A DNA stretch of 64,000 nt, taken from NCBI GenBank assembly GCA_015999875.1, contig JAECRG010000003.1:111155-175154 (forward strand). The letters are read 5' to 3'. The position numbers and the translations under genes were made by a program. The notes below the pieces were generated by a model. It was not told the origin of the DNA. It ran no database searches and saw nothing but the letters and a program-made list of their open reading frames with translations. The DNA comes from Candidatus Saccharimonadota bacterium (GTDB lineage: Bacteria > Patescibacteriota > Saccharimonadia > Saccharimonadales > Saccharimonadaceae). Position 1 is the stretch's first letter. Each line of letters opens with the position of its first letter. Below are positions 16,260 through 25,555 of this stretch, piece after piece.

Positions 16260-17686
16260 TATGCTTCACATTTTTGTCGCATTCTCTCCGCAGGTGCATA
16301 GTCATCTGTAAGCACCTCTGTAGGTCGCGCCGGAAGTGACACGTAGCCTGGATATGCAAGCGGCTTATCACTATATACGCCAATAATATTATGAGGAGAT
16401 TTCGTGGTTGCGGCGGTGCTGTTGGACTTGATGAGGTGCTGTGTGAAATTTTTGCGATAGGGCGCTTCAAGTGTTGCAAGTAGTGCACCACAGCCACCTT
16501 GCTCCCCCGCAATCATATTCACCATCACTACTCCGCCCGGATTTACGATTCGCCCTATCGCCTCTCCATACTCCTTAGTCATAAACGTAAATGGGATATC
16601 AGTATTTCCATATACATCTACCACCACAATGTCATAGCGTTTGGTAGTCCTGTTGCTATATGTACGAGCATCTTCTGAAATAATCTCTACGTTCGCCGGA
16701 TCGCGGTAGGCGAAGTGTTCTCTTGCGACTTTTACGAGCTCGGGGTCGATCTCCACCACATCTATGTGCGATTCCGGATAGCTGAGGGCTACTTGTTGCG
16801 GCAATGTAAATGTACCTCCACCCAACATCAAGATATCTTGACGATTCGGAGTTTGCCGAATCAGACTCGCGAGTTCATTCGTATACCAAAACACAGGTAC
16901 ATGCGGCTGATCGACACGAATGCCAGATTGCACTCCACCAGGCCCCATCGCGAGCCCACGATACTGCACCTCATCAGTACCCCACTCAAACACCGTATAA
17001 TGTGCGCTTGGTGTATCGATATCGATAGCACGCGAGACCGTCGGTGCAATCAGCACCGTAAAGAAAGCCAGAGCAGCGATACCTAGATACCTGCGCGTAA
17101 GACGTGTCCTCAGTAGCAACGTCGCCAACAGCAAGACAATCACCAATACTATAAATATGCTGCGCGATCCCATATAGCCAAACAGTACAAAACCAGTGAG
17201 AAACGTACCCGTAATACCGCCGATCGAGTCCCATGCACTCAGATTTGCAATTGCCGAACCGGAAGTTTTGAGTGATGTCACGTTGAGCTTAGCTAGGTAA
17301 GGACTAATCATACCGAGCGCCAAACTAGTCGGAGCAAACAATATCGCTGCAGCCACCACTGCTTGTAGGCGCACGTCCATGTTAGTAGCAGCAAGCGACG
17401 GTAATACATGCGGATACAATACCGTCGTCAAAGCTACCAGCACTGCTGCAGTGAGAAGTAGCCATGCAACATCGTTTTCATTTTTGCGCACATCAGCTAT
17501 CTTGCCGCCCAGATAAAATCCGAGGCTAAGCGCTGCTATGATTACGCCTATCACACTCGTCCATACGTAGGTTGAGCTACCGACTGTGGGCGCAAGTACG
17601 CGTGCTGCTACCAGTTCAAACGTCAGTAGAACAAAGCCAGAGATAAAAGCAAGTGATTCGAGACGGGTCGGGGGTCGGAATTTCAT
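16259..17686 (-). CDS. Membrane-fused spermidine synthase-like protein
   Basis: 475 residues. About seven to nine hydrophobic helices fill residues 10-220 (LAFISGFVLLTFELVAARVL onwards), followed by a spermidine synthase/methyltransferase-like Rossmann domain: ILMLGGGTFTLPQQ (nucleotide loop), HIDVVEIDPELVKVAREHF (acidic ribose-binding residue) and RYDIVVVDVYGN. This is the fused MFS-spermidine synthase architecture common in bacteria, whose substrate is generally not established. A TATAAT at 17695-17700 ends eight bases before the ATG, so translation is probably leaderless. Confidence 0.85.
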   Translation of the reverse strand: MKFRPPTRLESLAFISGFVLLTFELVAARVLAPTVGSSTYVWTSVIGVIIAALSLGFYLGGKIADVRKNENDVAWLLLTAAVLVALTTVLYPHVLPSLAATNMDVRLQAVVAAAILFAPTSLALGMISPYLAKLNVTSLKTSGSAIANLSAWDSIGGITGTFLTGFVLFGYMGSRSIFIVLVIVLLLATLLLRTRLTRRYLGIAALAFFTVLIAPTVSRAIDIDTPSAHYTVFEWGTDEVQYRGLAMGPGGVQSGIRVDQPHVPVFWYTNELASLIRQTPNRQDILMLGGGTFTLPQQVALSYPESHIDVVEIDPELVKVAREHFAYRDPANVEIISEDARTYSNRTTKRYDIVVVDVYGNTDIPFTFMTKEYGEAIGRIVNPGGVVMVNMIAGEQGGCGALLATLEAPYRKNFTQHLIKSNSTAATTKSPHNIIGVYSDKPLAYPGYVSLPARPTEVLTDDYAPAERMRQKCEA

Positions 17687-17769
17687 TAGTACTTATTATA
17701 TAGTGCCGCAGTTCGTTTCGAAAAAATAAGAAGAGGAGATATTGCAGACGAACTCAGATCCACCTACAG

Positions 17770-17807
17770 CACGTAAAAAGATGTCCATATGGACATCTTT
17801 TTACGTG
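17770..17807 (-). terminator. Hairpin directly after tRNA-Ser(CGA)
   Basis: 38-base perfect palindrome centred on CCATATGG. On the minus strand its first bases are the end of the tRNA's CCA, and the 3' arm contains TTTTT. It acts as terminator and marks the tRNA 3' boundary. Confidence 0.85.
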
Positions 17808-17895
17808 GCGGAGAGGAAGAGATTCGAACTCTCGGTAGGTTTGACCCCACACCGCTTTTCGAGAGCGGCACCTTCAACCACTCGGACACCTCTCC
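17806..17895 (-). tRNA. tRNA-Ser(CGA)
   Basis: 90 nt including an encoded CCA. Acceptor arms GGAGAGG/CCTCTCC, anticodon loop CTCGAAA between CCGCT and AGCGG arms, a long class II variable arm, and the T-loop GTTCGAATC. Decodes UCG. Confidence 0.95.
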
Positions 17896-18008
17896 ACGCT
17901 TTGATAATTTTATCACAAGATTCGTATGTATGTTTTTACACATCTCCATCTATCACTGGTTTGCGAAAAGCTCGTACAGATATTTGTATATAAGCGTATA
18001 CTAGTTGC

Positions 18009-19007
18009 ATGAGATTATTTCGCGCAGTTCGCCTCACACTATGGACCATACTTCTAGGTGGATGTATCGCTACCGGAGTGCTTTATTTGAGCATAGACAA
18101 GTCCACCGACGCTGCTCACCTCGAGTCAATTGCACGGCAGGCAAATACCTACGATATCGTACGCGACAACCTACTCACCCCAAAAATTCTTGCCGAAGCG
18201 CAGGGTGCCGGCTATGGCTCACTGATCGACAAGCAAGTGGTATCGCAAGCTGTAGCTGTCAGCTTCGATGATACGGCGCTTGAGCAACTACTCAACCCTG
18301 CCACACAGTCGCTAGCAAACTGGCTGGGCAGCAGGCAGCCCGACGCAACATTTAGTATCGACGCATCGAAACAATTTGCGAGGCTCACATCCCTGCTCGC
18401 CGACAAAATATCTACCAAGATGATGACAGCCCCAAACTGTACATATTTTAATAGCTTAGCCGACGTGACGCATGGTGTCTGTAAAATTCCAGGCATAGCC
18501 CAAGAGGAGCTACGCACAGGCATCGTTGCTATTCTCAATACCCAGCCGATGATCAAAGAAGGCACCATTACATCCGAGCAGCTCGAAATACCCAGCACAC
18601 TACTGACGCAAACCAGCAATATACCACAATATCTAAGCATGCTCTACGCGGCTGCGATATTTGCCGCAGGACTCGGAGTTCTAATCGTTATATGGCTACT
18701 ATTGCGACACCGACTCATAGGAGTCGCTACCATAGGAATTGCCGGCTTAATAGCCTATGCCCTACTCCTTGGCTCTCAGTTGAGTTTCATGAACGCCATC
18801 AATTCATATGTACTCGAACCTGGCTACCAGGAAATAGTCCGTGCACTTGCACAGGTTATTTCAGACGAAATGCGTAGCACAGCCCTCTATATAGGAGCGG
18901 TGTCTCTCGCTATCACACTTATCGGTGCGGGTGGATGGTGGCTCTTGCGACGCCACAGGAAGCAGAGCGAGCATGCCGTGCACTTGCACGAAAGCAATAG
19001 CAACTAG
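18009..19007 (+). CDS. Membrane protein with large extracytoplasmic domain, unknown
   Basis: 332 residues: an N-terminal hydrophobic helix (LTLWTILLGGCIATGVLYLS, about 9-28), a polar domain to about residue 208 with one Cys pair (APNCTYF and GVCKIPG), then three more helices (about 210-232, 236-257 and 292-314) and a basic/His-rich tail. No family recognised. TATACT at 17997-18002 lies six bases before the ATG, with no Shine-Dalgarno, so it is another leaderless candidate. Confidence 0.75.
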   Translation: MRLFRAVRLTLWTILLGGCIATGVLYLSIDKSTDAAHLESIARQANTYDIVRDNLLTPKILAEAQGAGYGSLIDKQVVSQAVAVSFDDTALEQLLNPATQSLANWLGSRQPDATFSIDASKQFARLTSLLADKISTKMMTAPNCTYFNSLADVTHGVCKIPGIAQEELRTGIVAILNTQPMIKEGTITSEQLEIPSTLLTQTSNIPQYLSMLYAAAIFAAGLGVLIVIWLLLRHRLIGVATIGIAGLIAYALLLGSQLSFMNAINSYVLEPGYQEIVRALAQVISDEMRSTALYIGAVSLAITLIGAGGWWLLRRHRKQSEHAVHLHESNSN

Positions 19008-19085
19008 TTACTTGCACATTCTAAATAATCCCTCGACAGAGCTGCCGGGATGTCACCAGGAATCTTGTTATGACATGACCATACC

Positions 19086-20594
19086 CTACTCTGTGTCATC
19101 TAAATCATCTATCGTCCAGCCCAATGCTTCGAGCATAGAAAGTGATGCTGCGTAAGTAATACCCGCCTTCCTCTCTGGGCGAATATAAAAACTCTCAAAC
19201 CTCGATTCCTTAAGGATGGCAGTTCTTTGCATCATTTCGTCAATATCTTGACGATTATAGTACTCGTAATCATAGCCGGTAGCCACTAGTTTGGCCTTAT
19301 CATGATTGGTACTAAAGTGAAAGCTCACCTCCATGCCATCTCTATCGTCATACCCTTGAGCATTAGCAGTCTGTCTCAGTGATTCTTTTGCTTCAAATGC
19401 TGCATACTGAGATTTTAGTAGCGCAAACTCGGTATAACTAAGAGGAGCATCACCTCTTCCACTCCTAGGCCAAAGAAGATCATCAATACGCTCTTGATGC
19501 ATAGAATACATCGCCTCAGCTCTCTTTGAAGCCTCTGTAAATTCCCCGTCGTAAATCTCTGGGTTCTTTAGTATATGATTAGCAAACTGAGACGTTGCCG
19601 ATGCCTTACTATCCATGACAGGTATCTTTTCGAAAACGCAAAACTGATACCCATCCGGGAAGTGGACAAACCCTAAAGACTTTTCCCATGCAACCTCGAT
19701 TTCGCTACTACCGGACTGTTGAGCATTTACAAGTCGCTGTGATAAATAAAATTCCTCCTCAGAAGTAAGACCGTCTCTATGGCCCTTTTCCATCGTATCT
19801 ATGTGCCGATTGGTCTTGCGCTCCTTCATAATATACTCGCGATCATCGACAGTAAATTCATACACTCTGTCTTTAAGCTGCCGTCGACCCTGCCAGGATT
19901 CAGGGTGCAATATGCCTGGATGCTCACGGTAGGCTTCGTTTGTAATACCGAGCGTAGTGCCACTTTCAAACACGTGTCTGATAACGCCGTCCTTGCTATC
20001 ATCGGGATTGATCGGAGAATCGTATAGCTCAGCAGTAAGACCCAATAACTTAATATCACGGGCGTAGCCATAACGCTCAGCTATAAGCTTTTTTTCGCGA
20101 TTCGTGACACCCTTTTTGTCAACTGTCGTGAACTGTTGTTTATACGCGATATATTGCTCAGGTGACATGCTCTCGTGTGCGTTGATGAGCCACTTTAGTG
20201 CTGTGTCTTTTGTGATGAGTGATGGAGCTGTTTTGATATCTATAGGAAAAGCAGACTCAGGCACTGGATCGATAGCCAAATAGTCCATGAATTTCCCTAC
20301 AGACTGTGCAGAGCGTGCAACTTGAGGGTCAGATGACGCTAGCGCTCGTAGGGCGCGATAAGGTAATTCCTCACTTAGTTTTGATGATGAAAACTCTCTT
20401 GCTAAAGCACGAGTCTCCGTAGAGTTGCGCACTGCACGCTTGGCTGCTTCAGTCACAATACTCCATCGTCTTACATCGTAGAGGATTTCATCGTCACTAA
20501 TGACAGGTTCTCGAAACACTAGGTCATCGAACCCGCTATCTAATTTGGGTAAATCAGGGTTACCTTTAGTATTTTGTGATTGAGATTTATGCAT
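19086..20594 (-). CDS. Large unknown soluble protein (502 aa)
   Basis: Charged, Lys/Glu/Asp-rich protein without signal peptide or membrane span. The first 120 residues look disordered to helical. Around residues 250-340 there is a pattern (EFTVDDREYIMKERKTNRH, then LGFVHFPDGYQFCVFEK) loosely reminiscent of a kinase N-lobe with its Lys and hinge, but I see no HRD or DFG motif, so this is weak. The coding region is more AT-rich than its neighbours. Function unknown. Confidence 0.7.
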   Translation of the reverse strand: MHKSQSQNTKGNPDLPKLDSGFDDLVFREPVISDDEILYDVRRWSIVTEAAKRAVRNSTETRALAREFSSSKLSEELPYRALRALASSDPQVARSAQSVGKFMDYLAIDPVPESAFPIDIKTAPSLITKDTALKWLINAHESMSPEQYIAYKQQFTTVDKKGVTNREKKLIAERYGYARDIKLLGLTAELYDSPINPDDSKDGVIRHVFESGTTLGITNEAYREHPGILHPESWQGRRQLKDRVYEFTVDDREYIMKERKTNRHIDTMEKGHRDGLTSEEEFYLSQRLVNAQQSGSSEIEVAWEKSLGFVHFPDGYQFCVFEKIPVMDSKASATSQFANHILKNPEIYDGEFTEASKRAEAMYSMHQERIDDLLWPRSGRGDAPLSYTEFALLKSQYAAFEAKESLRQTANAQGYDDRDGMEVSFHFSTNHDKAKLVATGYDYEYYNRQDIDEMMQRTAILKESRFESFYIRPERKAGITYAASLSMLEALGWTIDDLDDTE

Positions 20595-20729
20595 TTGTTT
20601 TTATTTTTATCGCTTGATTAAAATAAATTATATCACTAAATACATATAAAGTCAATAATCTACATCAAGCACTCTGTACTGGAGCTTGCAAATGGGTGGT
20701 TTGCATACCAATAGGGTTCAAACACCAAA

Positions 20730-20757
20730 GAAAAAACGCCCCTTTAGAGGACGTTTT
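20730..20757 (-). terminator. Terminator after tRNA-Arg
   Basis: On the minus strand AAAACGTCC and GGGGCGTTTT (one G-T pair) around TCTAAA, followed by TTC. Ends transcription about eight bases after the tRNA-Arg CCA. Confidence 0.75.
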
Positions 20758-20764
20758 CTCACAA

Positions 20765-20841
20765 TGGTACACCCGACAGGATTCGAACCTATGACCTTTG
20801 GCTCCGCAAGCCAACACTCTATCCAGCTGAGCTACGGGTGC
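20765..20841 (-). tRNA. tRNA-Arg(GCG)
   Basis: 77 nt with encoded CCA. Arms GCACCCG/CGGGTGT (one terminal G-U), D-arm AGCTCAGCTGGATAGAGT, anticodon loop TTGCGGA between TTGGC and GCCAA, T-loop GTTCGAATC. The anticodon GCG would read CGC and CGU without inosine, unlike the ACG (inosine) tRNA used by most bacteria. Confidence 0.93.
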
Positions 20842-20898
20842 TCACTTGTCAAATTGACACTGAAGGAAAGTATAACAGAGACAGGAGCATAAATCAAG

Positions 20899-21561
20899 CT
20901 ACAGACGAAACAGGTGGACAATGCGATCTACAAAGTCGAGATGGAGCTCTTCCATTGGCAATCTATCACCAAGTGAGTCTACGATTGCTTCGCCAGCCTC
21001 AACCGGAAAGTAAACTTGTAGACTTGGCTTGAATCGTTTTACAGGTATGAGGTGAATGGAGTTTTCCTTGCCATCATGCAAAACACCGAATGATTTATAA
21101 TCACTCAAAGGGTATAGCTGTTCGTCGACGCGCAGTCCCTCCTCGGTAAGTTCATAGCGAATCATGCGAGCGGGTCGCACATGCATGACGATAAGGACTA
21201 CTGCTATCACTACCGCCAGCGCAGATACAGTAAAAAATGTCTTCAGCACAAACCAATCAAGTAGTATTGCACCTACGACGAAAACCGCCAGCCCTACATA
21301 CCACACAGGGTTCTTGTCGGCCGAAATATATTCTTGAGCTTCCCATTGCACGGGCCCCATCTCTCTGTTTTGCGCGGGATCAGCGATCTCGGCGCCGTTT
21401 GTCATGGCGATCTCACCAATAGACATTGTCACTATAGGAGTTTGACGCTGCTGCGTTTCATCGACAACAGAGGTTGTTTGAACAGGATCAGGCACCACTT
21501 GCGACTGAATAGGTTGCTCCGGTTGTGTTGGTACTTGAGGTGACTGTGTGTCTGGTTGCAT
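20899..21561 (-). CDS. Membrane protein with Pro/Gln-rich N-terminus, unknown
   Basis: 220 residues. Residues 1-80 are Pro/Gln/Thr-rich and probably disordered; two adjacent hydrophobic helices (WYVGLAVFVVGAILLDWFVL and VSALAVVIAVVLIVMHV) lie at about 88-127; a PH-like mixed domain follows (YELTEEGLRVDEQLYPLSDY). The arrangement resembles small bacterial PH-domain membrane proteins, but I cannot confirm it. ATG 21561 has TATACT six bases upstream, suggesting leaderless translation; an earlier in-frame start at 21591 lies above that promoter. Confidence 0.72.
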   Translation of the reverse strand: MQPDTQSPQVPTQPEQPIQSQVVPDPVQTTSVVDETQQRQTPIVTMSIGEIAMTNGAEIADPAQNREMGPVQWEAQEYISADKNPVWYVGLAVFVVGAILLDWFVLKTFFTVSALAVVIAVVLIVMHVRPARMIRYELTEEGLRVDEQLYPLSDYKSFGVLHDGKENSIHLIPVKRFKPSLQVYFPVEAGEAIVDSLGDRLPMEELHLDFVDRIVHLFRL

Positions 21562-21675
21562 ACAGGTAGTATAGCATGAGCGTTGTGACAAATACTAGAA
21601 AAAGCAACCGAGGCAATGACGGCAAATGGGATATCGCTCGACACTACAGAAGCCAGATTTTCTTCGTTTGCTCCA

Positions 21676-21715
21676 CAATAGAAATACCACGAACAGAAGA
21701 TCGTGGTATTTCTAT
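21676..21715 (-). terminator. Hairpin directly after tRNA-Ser(GGA)
   Basis: Fourteen-base perfect arms (ATAGAAATACCACG and its complement) around a ten-base loop. The arm begins at the last base of the tRNA's CCA on the minus strand. Confidence 0.8.
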
Positions 21716-21804
21716 GGCGGAGAGAACAGGATTCGAACCTGCGGTACCATTGCTGGCACACACGCTTTCCAAGCGTGCGCCTTCAACCACTCGGCCACCT
21801 CTCC
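21715..21804 (-). tRNA. tRNA-Ser(GGA)
   Basis: 90 nt including CCA. Acceptor GGAGAGG, anticodon loop TTGGAAA between CACGC and GCGTG, long variable arm, T-loop GTTCGAATC. Decodes UCC and UCU. Confidence 0.95.
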
Positions 21805-21832
21805 AACTACTCTTATTTTACCAGAAAGTATC

Positions 21833-22837
21833 TTATTTCTTGCCAGCTAGATTCTCGTTATCGTGCAGTACGCGCAATGCCGAGAGCGATGGACCCGAAA
21901 GCGCCCTCCATCGCTGCAAGCTCTTCGTGTCGTGCTCAACAGCATTTGCTACGGCCAAGACCCCTGGGTCATCGAAACATTGCTGTGCGCTCATACTCGC
22001 AGGTAGGTTTGCGCTGCACATAAACGGCTGAGGTAGTATCGAACCATGTACAAACTCAGAGAATGTTTCCTCTATCTTCAGCGTATGATCATCATAGAAT
22101 GCAGCATCACTTTTTCTAAGTCGTTGGTGTTGAATTTTATCTATAATTGATGCGCCGATTCCTAACCTCGCTCCCATACTTTTATCAAACTCACCCAATA
22201 GTTCAATCTCATGCCGTGTTACAAGCGCCTGAGATGGATCGGAAAATTGATATTCGCCTATAGTACTATTGTTATTACCTGACTGACTATAAATATACCG
22301 TCCCACTACTGCGTTTATGGCGATATACATCGCTGGATAGACATCAGCTGCGCCGTGGCCATCTAGTCGGCCTTTAATACATGCGAGTATCTCATCCTCA
22401 CCCACACCCCAGCTCACCTGCGACTCGTCTTCAAGTGGCACCACTACATGATCCACCACCCCGGAAAAATAATTGGAAAAGTTTTTAGAGAGAAAGTCAT
22501 CATAATCCGAGGTGCCAATACACGCTTGATACTTAAGGCCTGTTAAGTCCCATGACGAGTTATCGCTCCTCTCTTTCGATACATAAAAGTTCCATGCGCA
22601 AGCACGACTCAATCCGTGTACTCCAGAATTAGCATTTGATGTGTACACTTCTCTTGTGTCGTCTTCCAATCTACTTACACGCGCACCTTCGCTACCGACA
22701 GTTCCATAGCCGCCCGCAACCTGTACTACACGAGACCCATCATCCTGTTTGGTTTCAATGGTTGACGCCCAGCCGACACGCTCACCTGCCAGATCAGCAG
22801 AAAAATCTTTAATTGTCTTCTCTCGTATGTCTGCCAT
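21833..22837 (-). CDS. Unknown soluble protein (334 aa)
   Basis: ATG 22837 has GAGGG five bases upstream; an upstream in-frame extension to 22909 would add a hydrophobic stretch but lacks a binding site. The protein is rich in Asp, Ser and Gly with scattered Cys (SRACAWNFY, KYQACIG, EILACIKG, FMCSANL, QQCFDDPG). No signal peptide if this start is right. No known family seen. It ends 28 bases before the 5' end of tRNA-Ser(GGA), in the same direction. Confidence 0.68.
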   Translation of the reverse strand: MADIREKTIKDFSADLAGERVGWASTIETKQDDGSRVVQVAGGYGTVGSEGARVSRLEDDTREVYTSNANSGVHGLSRACAWNFYVSKERSDNSSWDLTGLKYQACIGTSDYDDFLSKNFSNYFSGVVDHVVVPLEDESQVSWGVGEDEILACIKGRLDGHGAADVYPAMYIAINAVVGRYIYSQSGNNNSTIGEYQFSDPSQALVTRHEIELLGEFDKSMGARLGIGASIIDKIQHQRLRKSDAAFYDDHTLKIEETFSEFVHGSILPQPFMCSANLPASMSAQQCFDDPGVLAVANAVEHDTKSLQRWRALSGPSLSALRVLHDNENLAGKK

Positions 22838-22974
22838 AATTCCCTCTTTTACCTTCGTTTTACGGTAGTATATCGTGCTTAGCACAACAAGCATGAGCGA
22901 AATCTGCAAAAATGTGATGTAGAAATAACGCTCACGGTTGCTTCTGATCTGTTTTTACCTCTATAATGAGAGGA

Positions 22975-23766
22975 ATGAAAAAAGCCGAGTCTACATCAGT
23001 CATATCTCTACGTGGCCTCACGAAACGATATGGCGTTGGCGATGCTGAGCACACTGTTCTCGGCAATATTGACCTCGAGATCAAAAAGGGCGAGTTTATT
23101 GCTGTCATGGGCCCAAGTGGTTGCGGCAAAACCACCCTACTCAATGTCCTTGGTCTACTCGACAAGCCAGACGAAGGTGAATACCTACTCGACGGCAAGC
23201 CAGTTGAACGAATCACTAGCGCCAAACGTGCAGAAATTCGCTCCCGGCGTATCGGGTTTGTATTTCAAAGCTTCAATCTCGTACCACGTCTCAACGTGAT
23301 AGAAAATGTCGCTCTCCCCCTCGCCTATACCGGCACGTCGCACCTCAAAAGCATCAAAAGAGCCAGCGCAATGCTCAAGCAATTCCACCTCAACGAACGA
23401 GAATACTATATGCCATGGCAACTTTCTGGCGGCCAGACACAGCGCGTAGCGATAGCTCGTGCACTCGTAAACGATCCGTCAATCATCCTGGCGGATGAGC
23501 CTACTGGCAATCTCGACAGCAAGTCGAGCCACATCATTCTCGAGGAGCTCTCTGATATTCATCGTCGAGGCAACACCATCATCATGGTGACGCACAACCC
23601 TGATATGACGACCTACGCAGATCGCGTAATCACTATGCTTGACGGAAAGATCGACACCGACACCAAGACGGCCGTGGTGAAAAATACTCGCTCCACCGTG
23701 GACAAGAAAGTTACGCTTGGCTCGCGCAGCAAATCCAGCAAGCGATCGAAAAAGGAGCGAAAATAA
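22975..23766 (+). CDS. ABC transporter ATP-binding protein (MacB/LolD type)
   Basis: 263 residues energising the permease encoded next. Walker A GPSGCGKT at about 46-53, Q-loop FVFQSFNLV, signature LSGGQTQR and Walker [12 protein letters not shown] are intact, with the H-loop in VTHNPD. The C-terminal 30 residues form a Ser/Lys/Arg-rich basic tail ([11 protein letters not shown]) not usual in the family. A TATAAT at 22962-22967 ends seven bases before ATG 22975, so the ATG at 22966 inside the -10 box is rejected. Confidence 0.93.
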   Translation: MKKAESTSVISLRGLTKRYGVGDAEHTVLGNIDLEIKKGEFIAVMGPSGCGKTTLLNVLGLLDKPDEGEYLLDGKPVERITSAKRAEIRSRRIGFVFQSFNLVPRLNVIENVALPLAYTGTSHLKSIKRASAMLKQFHLNEREYYMPWQLSGGQTQRVAIARALVNDPSIILADEPTGNLDSKSSHIILEELSDIHRRGNTIIMVTHNPDMTTYADRVITMLDGKIDTDTKTAVVKNTRSTVDKKVTLGSRSKSSKRSKKERK

Positions 23767-25005
23767 ATGCGTCTTCTCATCGTAAATCACATAAGTGTCG
23801 CTCGTGAATCGCTAAAACGCAATCGCATGCGCACATGGCTCACTACCCTCGGCATCACACTTGGCGTCACCTGCATGACCGTCATCCTTGCACTAAGCTA
23901 TGGCGCGACAAAGCTTGTTGACGATCAGGTAGATGCACTCGGTGGCAACATCGCAGTAATCCGCCCTGGGGCAGATAAAAAAATCCACGATCTCCGTGAC
24001 GCCATCATCCCTCTTGGCGGTGACTCCTTTTCCGTAAGTTCACTGACAGAGCGCGATTTTACAGCTATCTCAGAACTCGACGGAGTAGAGCAGGCTGCAC
24101 CGCTAATGTCTGTCGATGGCTCTGTGCGCTCGAGCAATAATAAGCAAATTATCGATGCACCTATCGTCGCAACTACTCCCGCACTCCAGACAATTTCCGA
24201 CCTCAAAATCAAAGACGGCCAGTTTATCGACAACGTGACAAATCAAAACACCGCCGTGATTGGCCACCAACTCTCAATCGATCTTTTCGGCAGCGACCAG
24301 TCAATCGGACAACTTTTCAAAGTCCGTGGCCAACAGTTCACCGTCATCGGTGTGCTTGGACCAGTAAACGATTCTATCAACTACAACAATCTCAATATCA
24401 ACAACGCAGTAATCGTAAGTCTCGACAGCGGTAAATCATTCAATCAAGGTATCGCCCAGATTCGCCAGATCAACGTCAAAGCAAAAGATGCCAGTCAGCT
24501 CCCTGCGCTCACCAAACAGATAGACCAGCTACTCATCGACAATCATAGCGGCGAGCGCGACTTCTCTATCCTCACAGACAAGGCCATCTCTAAACCTACT
24601 TCTCTACTCTTTAAGCTTGTGGGTATAGTCGCGGTAATTATTTCCTCAGTCTCATTACTCATCGGAGGTATCGGCATCATGAATATCATGCTGGCAAACG
24701 TCGCCGAGCGCACCCGCGAAATTGGCATCCGCAAAGCTGTCGGTGCAAGCAACTACCACATAACCTTCCAATTCCTTATCGAAGCATTGGTAATGAGTGT
24801 GTCTGGCGGCATCTTTGGCTTCTTACTAGGTTATGCTGTAGCTCTACTTCTCGGCACATTCCTTCCGTTCAATCCTGGATTCACCTGGTGGGTACCGTTA
24901 GCATCTATTGGCACATCTGTGTTCGTCGGTGTGCTCTTTGGCCTCTACCCTGCACTTCGAGCAGCCAGAAAAGATCCTATCGAAGCACTCCGTCAGTATA
25001 ACTAG
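23767..25005 (+). CDS. ABC transporter permease, MacB/FtsX family
   Basis: 412 residues with the MacB architecture: a first membrane helix at about 22-43, a long periplasmic-type (MacB_PCD) domain to about 275, then three FtsX helices (about 280-303, 332-356 and 368-392) and the typical YPALRAARKDPIEALR end. The ATG directly follows the TAA of the ATPase gene, so the two are translated together. Such pairs export peptides, lipoproteins or toxins; the substrate here is unknown. Confidence 0.93.
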   Translation: MRLLIVNHISVARESLKRNRMRTWLTTLGITLGVTCMTVILALSYGATKLVDDQVDALGGNIAVIRPGADKKIHDLRDAIIPLGGDSFSVSSLTERDFTAISELDGVEQAAPLMSVDGSVRSSNNKQIIDAPIVATTPALQTISDLKIKDGQFIDNVTNQNTAVIGHQLSIDLFGSDQSIGQLFKVRGQQFTVIGVLGPVNDSINYNNLNINNAVIVSLDSGKSFNQGIAQIRQINVKAKDASQLPALTKQIDQLLIDNHSGERDFSILTDKAISKPTSLLFKLVGIVAVIISSVSLLIGGIGIMNIMLANVAERTREIGIRKAVGASNYHITFQFLIEALVMSVSGGIFGFLLGYAVALLLGTFLPFNPGFTWWVPLASIGTSVFVGVLFGLYPALRAARKDPIEALRQYN

Positions 25006-25041
25006 ACCTTTATACTTAAATATTGTATAGTCATATATTAG

Positions 25042-25062
25042 CCCGTGAAGTCGGGAAACTTC
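25042..25062 (+). promoter_or_regulatory. Possible small pseudoknot in an mRNA leader
   Basis: CCCG (25042-25045) can pair with CGGG (25052-25055), while GAAGT in the enclosed loop (25047-25051) is complementary to ACTTC (25058-25062). It lies just before the GAGGGGG ribosome binding site of the 25080 gene, so it could influence initiation. No known riboswitch consensus matched. Confidence 0.35.
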
Positions 25063-25079
25063 AAAAGAGGGGGTCAACA

Positions 25080-25487
25080 ATGTCGTTGACAACAGATCTC
25101 ACAGAAATTGTCGATTCGTTCAGGCGAGAGGTTAAAATTCCAAATTCAGCGCGGCGATCTTCGCTAACTAAGCGTGTGATCACCGAACCGCCAGTCACTG
25201 CGAAAGTAGAAAGACAGTTGTTTCCGGGTGAATGGAACTTCGTCTCAATCGATTCAATCGACGATGTTCTAAAAGGCCTGGAGGAGTACTCTCGGCTGAG
25301 ATTCACATGGAACGCCGATGGCGAGTATGTGCGGCTCACAACCGCGCAATACGAACCTTGTATTGGCGGCTTCATCGGTGCCACCCAAGACCTAGAGGTC
25401 AACGGGAGCAGACAATCCGGAGGATTACTCTGGTTTGTCATGACAGACCTCAGGATACCTGCGCAAATCGTGCATGCTCCCGTCTAG
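25080..25487 (+). CDS. Small unknown protein (135 aa)
   Basis: ATG 25080 follows GAGGGGG at the proper distance. The product starts with a helix (DLTEIVDSFRREVKI), has a Ser/Arg-rich linker and then a predicted beta-rich C-terminal half (WNFVSIDSIDDVLKGLEEYS, then SGGLLWFVMTDLRIPAQIVH). No membrane or secretion signal. It has its own strong terminator. No family recognised. Confidence 0.68.
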   Translation: MSLTTDLTEIVDSFRREVKIPNSARRSSLTKRVITEPPVTAKVERQLFPGEWNFVSIDSIDDVLKGLEEYSRLRFTWNADGEYVRLTTAQYEPCIGGFIGATQDLEVNGSRQSGGLLWFVMTDLRIPAQIVHAPV

Positions 25488-25498
25488 CCCATCCTGAT

Positions 25499-25547
25499 AC
25501 TTGTAGCCCGCCCCGGGTTCGTGTCGGGGTGGGCTACAAGTCTTTTT
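25499..25547 (+). terminator. Rho-independent terminator
   Basis: ACTTGTAGCCC and GGGCTACAAGT outer arms with an inner CCCCG/CGGGG stem, followed by CTTTTT. It ends the 135-residue gene before the convergent isomerase gene. Confidence 0.9.
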
Positions 25548-25555
25548 AAGCTATT

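Noticed and set aside
17764..17949. Small ORFs overlapping tRNA-Ser(CGA)
   Set aside because: They read through the tRNA and its hairpin and have no independent support.
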